This document shows, piece after piece, positions 37,701 to 52,400 of a stretch of DNA of 64,000 nucleotides. The notes below the pieces were generated by a model that ran no database searches, was not told the origin of the DNA, and worked only from the letters and a program-made list of their open reading frames with translations. The stretch's first letter is position 1; each line of letters opens with the position of its first letter. Both the position numbers and the translations under genes were made by a program. Source of the stretch: Sipunculus nudus. Lineage: Eukaryota > Annelida > Sipuncula > Golfingiida > Sipunculidae. The stretch spans positions 75,078,659-75,142,658 of the forward strand of contig CM049313.1 in assembly GCA_026874595.1 (NCBI GenBank). Direction: 5' to 3'.

Positions 37701-40700
37701 AATTCTAAAGCTAAATTAAACCAAGGTTGTTTGACGATGATTAGACCTTAAAAGGTATAACTTACCATAGAAGGCCATGCTACAGCATCTAGGTAGTGCT
37801 GATCAGTGCTGTGTGCTGTACTTCAGATATTATCAGCATTGTATACACCTGACTATTATGATTTACCACAGAATGAACATTGAAGAAGAATTAGATTTAC
37901 TGAGAGTACAGGCTAAAGAGGATGCTGCAAGTATTTATGAACTCAAGAGCTGTCTGGAGAGTGAGAGAGAAGGTTAGTTGTGTAGCTTAATCAAATTATT
38001 GTTGATTCAGTTTAAAACTATGGCAGATTAGTTACTTTTGTGGTAGAAGTATATTTCTGAATTGGTACCTTTTGCTGCATAGAGAATAAGAGAGCTAGGT
38101 GACTGTTACAGTCTTAAGGGTAAATAGTTAGTGTTTGAATTATTAATAAAAAGTCTCTGACAAAAAATAAGTGCAACAGTAATTTGGCCTGTCTTAACCA
38201 TTGGTCAGCCTTGTGGCTGATAATAAATGTCTGAAAGTATTGAATCATGACAGAGCAGGTAATGACTGTTACTGGAAAGATGACTGGTGTTTGTGTTGTA
38301 GAAGCCCAGTTTATGCTGGAGCAGCAAGCTAACCTGATGGAGCAACAGAAGCAGGATGCTGATGTTAAACAGCAAGTGATGAAACTGCAAGAACAGGTAA
38401 AATTAATTCACCTGTCAGAAATTAAATATCTTTCATTTTGATAATATGATTAATTATTTAGCATGGTATTGTAAAGCATATCAGTATATTTGAAGTGCAA
38501 ATGTCTATCCATGGAACCACCAGGTCTAGAAATATCTGATCTTTAATTTTGCACTACTTAGATGAGCTGGTCTAATTTGTATGTACGTTGTTTTGAGTTG
38601 GGGCCTATTCCGTTTTTCAGGTCAACAGAAAAAGCTCCACTAAATTTCATGAGGGTACTAGAAGCTTCTGTAGATTCTCTTATTTAAAAGTGCCCATTTA
38701 CCTACCTTTTGAAAAAGAATTTATGTAATTTCTTGCTATCTCTGTGTATATATTAATGTTAATATATTAAAGTTTACAACTTTCATACATTTAGGTCAGA
38801 TAGATATGATGTCCCCATGGACCTTTCACATGTTGTTAGTGCAAAACACTAGGTTATATTCGTGTCTCCAGGGCAATGCACTCGTGCGGGGGCTCTTTAA
38901 AGGTTTATTGGGCATTATCTCACATTAGAAAACATGTTAGCCATGCTTCTGATTTACACCTTTCAGGTAGACATGAAGGTCAGCCAGGTTCAAAAGCTGA
39001 CTGCTGAGCTAGACAGAATGACAGCCAGTCAGGATGAACTGACAGATGAAAAACAGTTTGTATTTACTTGTATTCTCTAGAGAAATTAATTTTCATATTC
39101 TCAGTATGGTAGCATTATCAAATGTAAGAGACCTTGATCCATATGAGTGTCATGTGAGTTGTTTTCATGGTGTGTCCTTTGAAATATATTTGCAAATGTA
39201 ATGTAAGTTTAATATCTGTTTAGGTTTAGGTACAGTTTACATTAAACTTTTATAAAATTTGTAAATATACTTCAAGGGACACACCATGAAAACAACTTGC
39301 TTGACACATATATGGAGTCATGCAGGCTTGATGGTTGTCCATGAATTCATAACTTCTTTTCAGTGGTGTCTAGTAACACCACCACCCAACTTTTCACTTG
39401 CTTGATCTTCCAATATGGAACATATGGCATAATATTACAATTAATAAAAAAGAAAAAAAATTATGTAAATATTACCTGAATTATATATGACAAAAAACTA
39501 CATGTATACCTGATATGTTTATATCTGCCAGAAGCAGTTTCTTTAATAATTCAGGAATAATTTCATGTTTATTATACACCAATTCCAATATGATTTCATT
39601 TACAACAGTAATTTAGGACATTCAAATAACTAATGTTACAAGTAAGTTATATATTTTTAAGTCAATATACCTTTTCTTAAATCAGCTGAGGATGGTCCCT
39701 TAGTGAGGAATACAAGTGCTGTATCACCAGGAATATAGCATTACTCAATTAAGCTGAGAAACTGTATTAAATTTTTTTAAATTAATTTTTTCTTGCAGAA
39801 AGTTAAGGACAGAGCTAAGGAAAACACAGCAGGTTGTCACAGAGAAAAGAATTGAAATAGCTGACCTGAAGAAGAGAATAAACAGGTGGCTTACCATTTT
39901 ACTTTCAGAGGTCACAGCCAATGACAGTCTTTTAACATGCTATTTGCATTTTTAAGGATTAAAAAAATTTCCCATCAGCTGATTATCAACAAACTTTATT
40001 TTTTAATATAATTTTTAGCTCAGCTGACTATAAGTCATCTGAGCTATAGTTGTGGTCCATTGTCCGTCGTCCATCCGTCTGTCTGTCTGTCCGTCCGGAT
40101 GTCCATCCGTAAGACTGGCACGTTTCGACACCATTGGACCTACGAATCTGAAATTCTGCAAAATTAGGCTAGTTATTGAATTTTTTTGGAGGCTCTTGTT
40201 GTATTCCCTTACATTGTCAAGCAGTCCACTTTGATGACTGTAGGTCATTCAGTGCAATCTCTATGCTCCCCAGGCTGTTGGCATAATTTTAGAAGTCCCC
40301 AAATCTCCTACCATACTGAAAATTGGGTCATTAGGACTTCGTTCCTTCGAGATATTAAGGAAAAAAAACTTTTCCATAAAAAAAAGCCATTGTTACACTT
40401 CAAGGCTGCCTAATATCAAAACCACTGATCTGTTTTTGATCGTATTTAGTATTCACATTCTTTCATACATTCTCTATGAACATACCAAAAATTAGGTCAG
40501 TACTGGGTATTATTTTGAAGTTATGGGCCAAAACATAATGCATTTTTTTTTAAAATCAGGAAATATATTTACTCACCTAACATGAGAATTGCTCAACCTA
40601 GAGACTTTTTTCAGGAATATAACTTTATTTAATCAAGATTCAATTGTTTACCCAAAATTAGATCTGAATTGTGCAAATTTTTCAAGTTAGCATAATTAAA

Positions 40701-43369
40701 ATTAGCATAAAAAAATCAATACCTTAAATTTCGTCAAACTTTGGCACTGTTGATTTAATTTTCACAGCATATATACATAAGGATTTAATCTTTTAAAATC
40801 TGAAATTTCAAAGAAATTGATTGGAAAGAATAGCTTTTATTCATGTTTTCATACACCATGTCAAGTGTTGTTTACATCTAGCCCACCTAGTAGTACAGCC
40901 TTCACTTGCATTATGTAACCCACCCCAGGCAGCTTGCCTTGGGTCAGCTTGGCCACTACCAGCAGGCTTCCCCTCTGCCCTGCACTCCCCCCCCCCCCCC
41001 CCAGCAGGTGCATAAACTAGATGAATGTTATTATTTTCTGTATTTGATTCATTCTTATTCTAGGCTATGCTACATTTTAGATTTTGTATTTTACCACCAG
41101 GGTTACAGTGATTAAAGTGTACATTTAGTTGTGTCCACAAAGTGGTGTATTGCTATGAAAGCGTGGGTGTTCATGAGATAAGTAATTCCTTACTTCAGAG
41201 GAGTAAAAACTTCACCAGGTGTGAAATTGAGTATTAATTCCAGTAATAAATTAAAACTGGGATAGTAATTAGCACAATGATATTGTTTGTCCCTCATTCA
41301 ACCAACAGTGTGTATACTTTATTTGAAAAGATGTTTTATTTTATCAAATTTACTTAATCTTTTATTTTATTTTAGTGAATAAAATTAAGCATGTACTGAA
41401 AACTCCAATGTGCAAAACTTTTTAATAGTGATTCAAGGAATATTCTTGTAGATGCCATGTTGTGGCATTATTTTCTTTTAAATTCAGTTTAAACATTTAT
41501 GATTTAAAAATAATAAAATATATTTGTATGCATAATATGACCCAATATGAGCTACACTCTGGATATATGATGATTGCAACTTTTGCAACAATTCTAATAT
41601 TTTAACTTATATTTTCAGGTTTTTTTATTAAAAATTTATAAAACCTGTGAATAAAAAAAATGATTCAGATAAAAACTTCTTAATGGAAAAGTGGATATGC
41701 TTAAAAAAATAGGATTATATATAAACTTAAATGCATTATTCCCTTGAAAGTGAAATAAAGGTATTAGTCCATTCTGTCCACTTGCCTGTCCTTCTGTAAA
41801 TTTTCATATGCATCACAGTATCTCAAAACTTTTACTGTTTTTCTTCATGACAGTCTTGTCAGAGTATTAGTTTGCAATCATATATTTAGAACTTTACTAT
41901 AACCAAGTAGGAGGGCCCCTTTCCTCTTAGCTTTTCATATTCTTATATAAATGAAAAACATTACAATAGAATATTTCTACATCCACCTTCGTGCTGCCCT
42001 CACTTTTCCCTTCTCCGAACCCCATCCCAAAGTCAGCCTCAGTAAGCAAGAACAAGATGAATCATATATATTCATACTTTAATATTTTGTATAACTATTC
42101 GTCCATAGGAACCTATGTACATGCCAGAAATTATGTCAATATTGTGTAATATGTAGACATAGTGGGCATCACAATAATGTACCTTGTCAAGACTAAAGAG
42201 ATATTGTGTCATACAGTCACAAATTCATAGTTAATCATAACATCATATCTGTCAAATTGAAAGCTTGCAGACTACCATACACTTTAGATCCTTCAACAAA
42301 TAGCCTTATCATCATTCTACTACTGCTTATTACTGCTGTTATTGCATTCATATTTGCTCAAATATATCACAATTTTCAACCCCTCCTAAATAAATAAAAA
42401 ATAAACCACTATATTTGACTCTATTAATCCATCAGTCAGGTTATTTCATTTATCATTTACTCACATATTACATTACATTCCTTTATAATAGCCCAACATG
42501 TCCATGATATTCATAAGCTTTATCAACTCGATATAGTATCACAGTGGAGGAACATTTATAGTCCAATCACGATCAGCTGAGCGCCGTGACCCGTGGGTCC
42601 CTTGTTTTTAATTTAATTGTAAAATTAATCTTGGTAGTTCACAGACCCAACTCACTTTGATGTGTACAATGTGCTTTTGGTTCAGTTTTGAATATTTTAG
42701 CCACACATATTGGGTTTTGCTAGATTAACATGTTTTGACTTATAGATTTGTGGCATCAATAATTGAAAGATTAGATAAATCTAATAAGCCAGTGAAACAT
42801 ACAGGAGTTTGTCATACTGAAGACTAAATACAGGCTAAAGACTAAAATGACTTAAAACACAGTACATTCAGACAAAATACAAAAATCACCAGGACTTACA
42901 GCAATGACCAGAAAATGAATATATACAAAAGTTACTTGATGAGTGATTAATTCACATATTAAACTTACTTTAGATTGGAAAGAGATCTCAAAAAGAAAAA
43001 GCAGAAGGCACTGCCAACTTCGATCAGCGGACAGGTTTGTTTTTGTGACACATAAAGTGAATATCTGTTATAGAAAAGAGTAGATATCCCATATGTATTA
43101 TGAAATACTTGCTTTTATTCATGAAATCTTGTCATTACCTGCAGCATAAAATGGCAAAGTGGTAGCCTTATTAAAATTTGGTGATTTAATTACACTTCTC
43201 ATGTTTGTGTACCTTCTCTGGAAAATGGTAAAATAATTGTCTTTACTAAAAGAACGATCCACAAAAAGTGTATATTTCCATAAATGTCCTTTATATCAGT
43301 GAAATGTAAAGGGAGCTTTTTCTGCTTCCAAGTACTCTTAATTAACAGGTGTCATAACATTTTTATATG

Positions 43370-43437
<68 letters not shown>

Positions 43438-46400
43438 TATATTTCTTTGGTTACAGTATAGAATGCTTGTTAACAAGTCCTCAGAACACACTGAGAGATA
43501 TGATAGAGATAACTTGGATCAGGATGCCTGGGAAGATGTAGAAGACAGGTGAGACTTATAATTAATTATAAATGTGTTTGGCTAGGTGTCAATTGAGTAT
43601 TGTGCCCTTTGTGTCCACATGGCATGTGCCTTTGCAATGTGAAAAATAGATGATAATAATAATATTAAATTTATGCTAAAACAGGTCATGGTATTATTGC
43701 ACATCACCTGAGACCTTTGCCACTGCTTAAGAATCTATGTCCAAGATAAAATCTCATAGAAAAAACCCTATGGACAGTTCTGCACTTATACTGTTATATA
43801 TAATCTAAAGATGAAATATTGTGTTATGTTGGAAAAGTTCACCAGCATATTCTTAAGGCATACATAGATCTGATTACATGTGATCATATGAGTTAAAGAA
43901 GACTGTTTTGGTTCTACAGTGAGACAGTAGGTGACACCACTGGTACCTGCAATACAACAGAAACAGTCAACACCACCACCAGCCTGGGTCAGTGTATTGT
44001 CTCCACAGCAAAGGGCAATGGTGGCTCCATCTCACCCAGACAGGTAATGTCAGATCTGTAATGCATAACCTGACTGTCTCTGAAAAAAAAAACACATTCT
44101 CGTAACAAAATGACTCCAACATTTGAATTTACTGAGCTGAATACTTCATTGAAATATTTGTGCTTATCTGGAGCCAGATGCTTTTATTAAAAAGCCAAGC
44201 TATGTCAGTGACTTATGAGATAAATGATTATTTAACAGCTAGGTAGGCTAGTGGGCAGACATCTGCTTATTTTGTCAGAAGCTAGGGTTCAAATCCCAGA
44301 ACAGTATGGCTGCTTGAGGTAAAAGTTTACCTTTTACATTAAAATAAGTGTTCTGTCTTAGTTTAGCCATATATCTTCTGTTGTTGAATGTTTTCATTCT
44401 TGTAATGCATGTTTCACTGCTCTTTTACTTTAAAAGGCTGGAGCAGAGAAAGCTCACATACAACGACTGGCCAGTAAAGAGAGAGATAGAAGAACCCAAA
44501 AAGAGAGCAGACATCACCCCTCTGTACACAGAGGTAGGTCTACACACATCATCTGATGGTCTGGTTTTTCCCAGTTTTGCAGTGTTCTGTTATAACCTTG
44601 TAAGTTTTAGTGTATTTCTTCCTAGTAATTTTTTTATAATCTAATTGATTTAACTATGAACTTTTTTTAACCTTAATTGCATATACATTCAAGGAATAAT
44701 CATGAACAGAGCAAATTGCAAGCAACCAATCAAGTCACCATTGACAATGTTATCAGTCAATCACCTGACATGCGAAAAATTTGCATAAATTGGGTGACTC
44801 TCCCAAACAGAACACATGTAGTCTGTACCCCTACAGTAGCACAGTCCGCATGTTTTTCTGGGGTATTTTTAATAAAGGAGACTGTATATAATATAAAGTA
44901 CTAGGCCAAAGGTTGTAGGCACTATCATGCTGACTGCCAAGTTTATAATAATGTCTTTCCTTGCAAAGAATTCATATGAGACAAATTATCCAAAATATGA
45001 CAAAATACTGCACAATAAATACAATATATTCATCGCTGGAGAATACAGATACAGCAATTCCAGCTGATGACATCAGTCAATGTGATGTCATACGTGCCCA
45101 ACCTTTTGACGTCATGTTGACTTTTCTATTGTCTTATAAGCAGCTCTGGCAACATAAACATGGATAGCCTTCTGTTTAGAGGTGTTTTTGGGACTTATTA
45201 GCATAATAATTTTTACAGAAGATATTTTGCTGTGTAAAAAAAGACTAAAATGGAATTCTTTTAAGGATACATTACAGTTTATATCTGGGATTATTTGTGA
45301 CCTTGTTTGAGCATAACTGTGCAATCAGAACACATTATGAGAGTGGGATATTCAAAGGAAATGTGACAAAAGTCTAAGTTTAAGACCAGTGCTAACTGTA
45401 AAAGTGTAATGTTTTATTCTCTGAGGAAATTTTCTTGACAGAATAATATAGAGGAATGATGGTAGAGCACGATACACCTTGATGGACTACACAGCCTTGG
45501 ATCAAAGCTTTTATGCTGAATAAACCAGGAATTTTTATGGATGATTTAGTTATATGTAAAAAAAACTGCTTTCAGATCAGCTTGTGACTCGAAGCATTGC
45601 CACATCACCAATTCCTTTTGAAAGTTTGGATGTACAAAACAGGAAGGAAAGGACCAGTATATCATCAGGCCGTTCATCTTCACTGAGGCAGCGAATCAGC
45701 AGTTTACAGCAGCGGGTCAGTGTTATTGCCTGTACATCTCATGTGTCACACAATTACATAAAAAAAATATTTTCACAATCTAATCATCTAATCATTTGGC
45801 ATTCAGTGGAGTGAGATTAAAACTGAATTTGCCTTTAACTTCCATGTGCACATAATTTATGCAAGAAGGTATTGTGAAATTTTCCAAAAACAGAATTGCT
45901 GCATATTTTTTATTTACATAGATTTCTTTCTACAACAGTATATATGATTGTTTTAGAAAAGGGGCTTCCATTAAGTATAAATTCTTGGTCCTCAGAAGAA
46001 TGATGTCCAGTCATTAATTTCACAAAATGCATTATTATGCATATTGGTGTATGTAGGTGATGCATGAAATTTACAAAATTCTGTTTGCTTGAAATATTTT
46101 TAATTTCTGTCTGCCTGAAAAAATTGCATCCTCTGTCAGAAAAATGTGAATTTTTTTTAATGAGAAATAAAACACTTGATGCACAACCTATTTCATATTA
46201 TCTATAAGTGTTACATAGAAGCAACCATAAGAATGTGAGTGGATGGAATTTGCTAAAAATGGATAACATCCCAGATTACCTGTCCAAAGAGCATTGTTTG
46301 CTTGTGCTATGCTTTTTTGGCTCTGTATATAATAGTCAGAATATTTTTTATTTGCTATTTGTAAGTAAAGTTGATGCACAATATTCTGGAAGCCTAATGA

Positions 46401-49400
46401 CTCTCATAATTTTCCAAGCAGTTATAACTGAGTGGATTTGAAATACCAGAAATGATTTCCTGTTATGTTCCTCAGGACAAGTTATCCTTGTTAGACTCTG
46501 TAGCAGAATTGTCTTTCAGGACTCTCCAGAAAATATCTTTTAGTTTCTTTAAGAAACTGTTCCCAGTAGGAAATAGAATGTCTTGATTAATAGACCATAA
46601 AAAGCAGTAACACAATTATATTTCTACCTGTAGACAATTTGAATTTTTATGCATCAAGTTACATCTGTACTGTTACTTTTCAGGTACGATTACTGAATGC
46701 TTATAAAACTACTTCCACAAAGACAATTACCAAACAAAAAGAGTCAATAACTCGTCTACAGTCTGACCTGTCAACCAGCAACCAGAGACTCCAGAGTACT
46801 CGTCTGATGCTACAGGTAAATGTGAAAATTACGAAAATTAATGGTGCTGGTTATGTTGTCATTGTCAATCAACTTCATGTAAGGGTCGTCCTGAACTGAT
46901 AAATTACATACGAAATGTTTTCATATGTTTCAGTGTCAGGATGTCATAGCCCATAACAGACCTCAATAAGTTTCAGGGTTCTGTCAACCTATGGTCTATT
47001 GTGATACATTAAAACTGACATTTTGCAGAACAGAGGCTCCAATATAACTCGGCAGTTTACACAATGGACTTCCAAACTAAAAGTATATTGTTTAAAACTT
47101 TTTGCCAGAGGGGAAAATAGTGAAAATCCCACCTATATCAATATAATAAAACCAATGAGCCACTCTTATGCCTGAAAATTATTTCACAGACTAATGCCGT
47201 GTTCTGGAAAATTGTCAGAATTCACTCTAATACCAAAAATTAATTTCTATGACAGCAAGATTATTTCATACTGATACATACATAGCCTTAAATCCAGCTT
47301 ATGCTTTTAGCTCAGCTGACTATAAGTCATCTGAGCTATAGTTGTGGTCCATTGTCTGTGGTCCGTCCGTCCGTAGATGTGGCACGCTTTGAAAACCCCA
47401 AGACCTAGGAATCCAAAATTCAGCATAATGTTAGATGTCCCCAAGATCTCCTACCAAGCTGAACTGGGTCTTTGCAAGTTCGTTCCTCTGAGAAATTAAG
47501 GAAAAACCTCAATTTTTTACTAAAAACCTATTTTCACACTCCAGGACTGCCTAATATCAAAACCTCTCATCTGTTTTTCCTCATATTTACCATAAATATT
47601 CCTCTATATAGTTCCTATGTAAATGCCAGAAACTAGGTCTGTATTATATAATTTAAAAAAGTTATGGGCCCAAACATAATGCATTTTGTAAAAAAAAATC
47701 AGGAAAGATGTTTGATCACTTAACACAAAACATGTTTAAGCTAAGGCCTTTTCTTCCAGTAATATAACTTTAATTAATCAAAATTAAATTCTATACCCAA
47801 AATTAGATCAAAATCTTTTACTTTTTTTTTTATATATTAGCAAAAATAAAAAATTGGTACCTTATATTTTGCCCAACTTTTACCATGGCACATTTTTTTC
47901 CTGTAAGTACTGTGGATTTAATTTTCACAGCATGATTTTGTTAGCATTTCATCTGTTAACACCAAAACTTTGAAACCAGTTCATCAAAAACTGTGTTGTT
48001 TTTCAAGTTTTTAAGCACCATGTCACATATTGTTCACATCAAGCTAGTGTTATGCAGTTTGCTAGAGCTACGCTCCCCAGCTTCAGCTCTCAGTTCCTAA
48101 AATTTGGCATACAATTAGGTGTCTCCAATATCCCCTACTACGCCAAAAATTTGGTCACTAGCGCGAGTTATTAATGAAAAACTTCATTTATCCATTAAAA
48201 ACCCATTGTTACACTTCAAGACTGCCTTATATCAAAACCACTGATCTGACTTTGATCATATATAATATATATATTTTTCTATACATTCGATATGTACATG
48301 CCAGAAATGATGTCAGTATTGTGTAATTGTTTTAAGTTATGGGCCCAAACATAATGCACTTTGTAAAAAAAATCAAGAAATATACAGCAGTACCTGCAGT
48401 GAGGGGACACCTTTGGGACAGAGCCAAAGTGTCCCTACATTGCAGGTGTCCCTTCATGAGAGGTAGAGACAGATGAAAAGGGGAGGGGCAGTTGGGGGGA
48501 GGGGGGGGGGGTAGGTAATGTTTATTGTACAGAGACCAAGGTTGAACAATTGTATTAAAAAACAGATAGGTATAGAAAATAAGTTTATTTCTGAACAATA
48601 AATAAGACACATGAAACATATTTACACATTTCTACAATAATATTTACACTATTACATGTACATGTACACAAATTTCATTTTATTGTACAGAAATCAACAA
48701 TTGCACTAAAAATTCCATAGGTACAGAAAGAAGTATTTCTGAACAACAAATAAAACACATGATACACATGAAACATATGTACACTCTTTCTGCCATCGTA
48801 GATGGTGATCGGTGATCGCATTGAAAATTCAGTTGTGTAGGTCGTAGTGATAATATGATCATTTGCAGAAATCCATTGAGATTTATAGGTAAAATTAGCC
48901 CTTGATCTGGTCCCTTGGCCAGTCAAGCAAAGATTTCGGCACAGTTTATCTTGCTTAATTATGCCTATGTTGTTGTTTATACAATTATCAAAGACCGCAT
49001 ATTCTTTGACCACGTAATTATAAAGCCTTTGAAGAGGGTGTTTATCATATTATGAATACAAACTGTTAATTATTGCTTACCTGAAGACAGCTAATTAACA
49101 ATCACTCAGTTTATTACTCATCCATGCATTGCTTACATGAATTTTAATTAATTTTAAAGCAGTTTACGTTCCACTAAATGAGAGATAAAATTACTAATAT
49201 TTAAAATTTAAATGTGATCTCGGGACCCTGGACATGTCAGTTTGGTTAACATTTTGACCAGCAGGCGCCGCCACTGATATGATGCGAAGAGCTATCACAA
49301 ATCGCATCAATGATCATGTGTCAGATTATTTTTATGTTTAATTAAAAAAATATATATATAAATATACATAGGACAACGATATTTTAGTTCATGTTTCATT

Positions 49401-52400
49401 TGTTATATATGATACCACTAATAAATGGGTAGTATCAATACATGGTTAGTCGTTGTATTTCCACTTGACTGATACGATCGCTATTTAAAATGAATATTAT
49501 GCGGCTTTCGACTGACATGCAATTATGTGAATCTGGATATTGCGGACAGCGGCGTAAGAATTATTTTTATTCAGCAAAATGTGATGGTTTTCATGTTAAA
49601 TACTGGTCATCATATTGGGTCATAGCGGGCAGCATGTCTCCTGATTTTGATTGGTTTTAATTAAACTACGAATACATTTACTTTAAAGTGCCATGGACAG
49701 CCCGCCTATGTTGTCAGCTGTGCTTGTTTATCGCACCTGCCGAGGCTTTACTTGCGGGCTCAAAGACCAAATGTTGTCGCTGAGCAGTTCACAAACTTAA
49801 CGCGTAGTCAAACATACTTGGTTGATAATACACCATCAAAGGATTAATCTAAGCTAATTACTCATGAATCCAGGGTGCGTTTATGCCCCGTCAAGTGTGC
49901 TGTCAGCACTCGCACAAGGGTCCCCCATTTCAATACATCAATTTTGCGCGCTGATACGTGAATGATTCACTAAGCACACTGAAAAAGATCTCCATGAGTG
50001 ATTGTCTATCCAGATTCTTACTCAGGTGTCCGCTTATGACAGGGTTTGCAACCAAATATGACTGTCCTTGTCCGCGTTCAGCAGGTGTCCGCTCAAGACA
50101 GGTAAATTTTTAAGGGAAAAGGGTCAGGACATTGTCTTAGTGTCCGTACATTGAAGGTATCTGCTCGTCATGGTGTCCCCTCACGGCAGGTACTGGTGTA
50201 TTTACTCCCTTAACAAGAGGTGTGCTGAAGCTAGAGACTTTTTGTCTTGGATGTAACATTATTTATTCAAGATTCAATTGAATACCCAAAATTAATTCTG
50301 AATTTTCAAATTTTATAAGTTATGAGTATAAATATAAAATTAGTACCTTAAATTTTGCCCAACTTTGACCATGGCACGTTTGTTTCCTGTGAGCACTGCT
50401 GATATAATTTTCATATCATGCAAACATAAAGGATTTCAGCTTTTTAGTTTAGAAAGCTGAAAGAAATTGGCCAAAAACTGTAGCTTTTATTAATGTTTTT
50501 ATGAGACCATGTCAGACCCAGGCTCTCTCAAGCCCCTCTTCAGTCACCTTACGCTCTTTACACAGCGCTTTAACTATAGGCCTAGTACCTATATCGTAAA
50601 CGCTGTTTGTTATGACCTCGTATCCTGAATTGCTACACCAGAGGGGAGCACTGTATTTTTGCCCAATCAGGTGAGACCTTGTGCTGGAAGACACTGCCAA
50701 GCGAGGAATACATAGAGCCAATCATGTTCATTTTGTTTTGATTGACAGCTCATCACCCGGTAACCCTCTGAACAGGCCACAGGCTCAGAGAGAATTGCCC
50801 CAGACGTGGTTTGCTTAGGGCCTTGGGCACATAGTATGCCGGCCCGGTGAGCTGTAATTCAAACAAAACCTAACAACAAAGGCTGCGTGCACAGCTCACT
50901 GGCTGGTTTCAGTTCTGCAGACAACAGATACATGGCTACACTAACACAGTGATGATGTCATAATCAAATTGGTCGATGATACGAGAATGCAGAGGCAGCA
51001 ATTAAAATTTGACCGTAAACTGATCAAGCGGCGCTTGAAGCGCAGCTAGGGGTCGGAGCCAAGATGCCTGTCGAGTGTTTGTTTATTGGCATCTGGTTGG
51101 CTGCTTGTCACATCATACGCATGTTTTTTTCAGCGGACAACGAACCGCCATCTGGTGTCTAAATATATCATAAACAATCAAAGCTGGCAGCGTGAAAATC
51201 AGTTGCTTCTTTAGAAGTGCAAGATTTCCGCTGCCTCGGGAGCCTACAGTCACCTGTAAGTTGACCTTGTTTACCTTTCAGCAAATTATGTACGCTTGAG
51301 GCGAGGCATACACTGGGGCAGCCAGGCAGCTTATGGCAAGCCACAGTTGATCCAGGTGTCCAACCCAACTCATCTAGTATTTGTTTTGACCAACAACATA
51401 ACAATAAACAATAAATTGATATATTTTTATTGGTTTTTAATAACAAGTGAAAGAAAAATGAATCAAAAAGGAATTTGTTGATGAGTAACAGGAATTAACT
51501 TGCAGTTACTGATGATGTAAGAATCTTGTATACATGGATAGAATGTCACATATTCCAAATAACACCATGCTGTCACCTATGGTATTTTTCAGTGAAATTT
51601 TAATGATAAAAAAAATAAATCATATTATTCATTACTTATCACTAGGGATCATATGAAGGAAATTAATGATAGACAAAGATGCAGTTGATGATATTAATCT
51701 AGATTCCTACTGTGTCTAGTGTGTAGATTGATGTGAAAGTAGTCCAAAGTGAATATATTACATTTATTTTTTTTAATATAAATAACAGCCATAAAACCAG
51801 GAACTTATGATCATTATTTAAATTTGTGAATTTTGTATATTCTGGATTTTCCACATCATTGTTTGGCTAAAACTGAATAAATACCAGACATGGTGCAAAT
51901 ACATTGCAAATGTATTTGAATGCGAATATGAACATGTACTCCATTATAAAATTTCTCGCATTAGAATGGGAATTCAGGTAAAAATGAAAGTATTTGAAAA
52001 CCAGTGCAAATACTTTCAAAATGTATTCATGTATGCATTCATGAATATATTCCATAATATTATTTTAAGAATCATTTCAATTATATTTTATTTTAAAAAA
52101 TCATATGATCTTCTTATTATTTTTAATAAAAATTATATTTAGTACAATATTTGTTATTAAATTTTAATAAATAGTTAAACTCTTATATTATATGTGCTGC
52201 TTAAAAGTTATATGGTCAAAACCTGTGTGACAATAGCACTCCAATTGTTAATAAATAAATGAAATCAATCTCTTCCCTGTCTCCAAAGATACTATCAAAA
52301 TCATACATAAGCTAAACAACAACAACTCATAATACAGCTTATATTTATTACCACACAAAACTAGCATGTGCCTCATTTCCAAATCATATTTTTTTATCAT

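Noticed and set aside
44240-44335. A functional tRNA gene
   Set aside because: A- and B-box-like motifs are present but the acceptor and anticodon stems do not pair; kept only as a possible SINE relic.
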